Source: Arenibacter arenosicollis (GTDB lineage: Bacteria > Bacteroidota > Bacteroidia > Flavobacteriales > Flavobacteriaceae). From it: a stretch of DNA of 53,029 nucleotides. Under the pieces are notes generated by a model. It was given only the letters and a program-made list of their open reading frames with translations, ran no database searches and was not told the origin of the DNA. This document shows positions 52,738 through 53,029 of this stretch, piece by piece (position 1 is the stretch's first letter; each line of letters opens with the position of its first letter). The DNA is taken from contig NZ_JACLHY010000031.1 in the NCBI RefSeq assembly GCF_014397245.1, positions 1-53,029 on the forward strand. Reading direction: 5' to 3'. The translations under genes were made by a program, and so were the position numbers.

Positions 52738-53029
52738 TCAATGGGACTTAAGTCTGTCCTACGAGGTTTTTAAAACCTTGCAGGACTATAATCATCAACC
52801 AACTGAGATACCTATGGGATTATGCAAACCTTGCAGGAGTAGATGCAAGCTGATAAAAAGCAAAAATATGCGGCTGCCACAGCTACGCAAAAATGAATTA
52901 ACGATGACGCCCGGTTTTAGCAATATTCAAATAAAATAGATTCTTTCTGGACTATTCTATTTGACTTACCTGCCAAAAGCGGCTCCCCACCCTGGACAGG
53001 GAGGGGTGGATTCTTTTCCGACAGCAAGT
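52738..53029. repeat. Repeat copies downstream of the M56 gene
   Basis: No gene. A CCTACGAGG/CCTTGCAGG hairpin at 52758-52784 directly follows the M56 stop and may terminate the operon. A half-hairpin lies at 52825-52837, a GGCTGCCACAGCTACGC segment (52862-52911) matches those at 48761 and 49978, and the first about 54 bases of a fourth 257-bp unit start at 52976. The repeat continues beyond the window. Confidence 0.8.

Overview
The window is a chromosomal segment of a Bacteroidota bacterium, almost certainly a marine member of the Flavobacteriaceae (Maribacter/Arenibacter/Zobellia-like; the genus is inference). The support is AT-rich DNA, Bacteroidota-type promoter motifs (TAnnTTTG), a two-ExbD/ExbB energy module, PorT-like outer-membrane barrels, an M56/BlaI pair of the Bacteroidota kind, and housekeeping proteins of flavobacterial character. 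No phage, CRISPR array, transposase or rRNA was seen. Two tRNAs are present, Ser-GGA and Leu-UAG.

Layout. 1-10 kb: housekeeping (M61 peptidase, pyrH-frr, a large RND/MMPL exporter, asnS, rpoN plus a membrane protein). 10-13.4 kb: leftward operon exbB / small membrane protein / exbD / exbD, followed by an outer-membrane barrel and preceded by tRNA-Ser. 13.4-27 kb: asparaginase, TatD, a retropepsin-like protein, the 2-oxoglutarate dehydrogenase E1-E2 pair, small barrel and lipoprotein genes, galE and a DegT aminotransferase for surface sugars, KDO transferase, and a sugar/H+ symporter. 27-37 kb: a DUF1501 plus diheme-cytochrome (PSCyt) pair, a quinone-oxidoreductase-like enzyme, and a cytosolic cyclase/TPR/AraC fusion regulator. 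37-46.7 kb: a Vat-type acetyltransferase, then a more GC-rich accessory island: a tandem esterase on + and, on -, FMN glutamate-synthase-like protein, Nramp-fold transporter, SDR, dihydrodipicolinate-synthase-like aldolase and a Tat-exported Gfo/Idh/MocA oxidoreductase. 47-53 kb: tRNA-Leu, M20 dipeptidase, then about 1.6 kb of structured tandem repeats leading into a BlaI-M56 sensor module that is followed by the same repeats.

The most unusual content is (i) the 38-46.6 kb island, which reads as an uncharacterised catabolic pathway for an esterified sugar-derived acid. Its Nramp-fold permease lacks both metal-binding motifs, its SDR lacks the catalytic lysine, and its esterase has a second, dead domain. 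(ii) The BlaI-M56 module: two dyad operators sit exactly on the -33 and -7 elements, the M56 protease carries an ExbD/TolR-like periplasmic domain, and the module lies inside 257-bp and 168-bp tandem repeats full of hairpins. (iii) A class III cyclase fused to an AraC DNA-binding domain with altered base-selecting residues. (iv) A probable signal-peptide frameshift in a poly-A run near 20.2 kb.

All calls come from reading the sequence and recalled family features; no database search was run.
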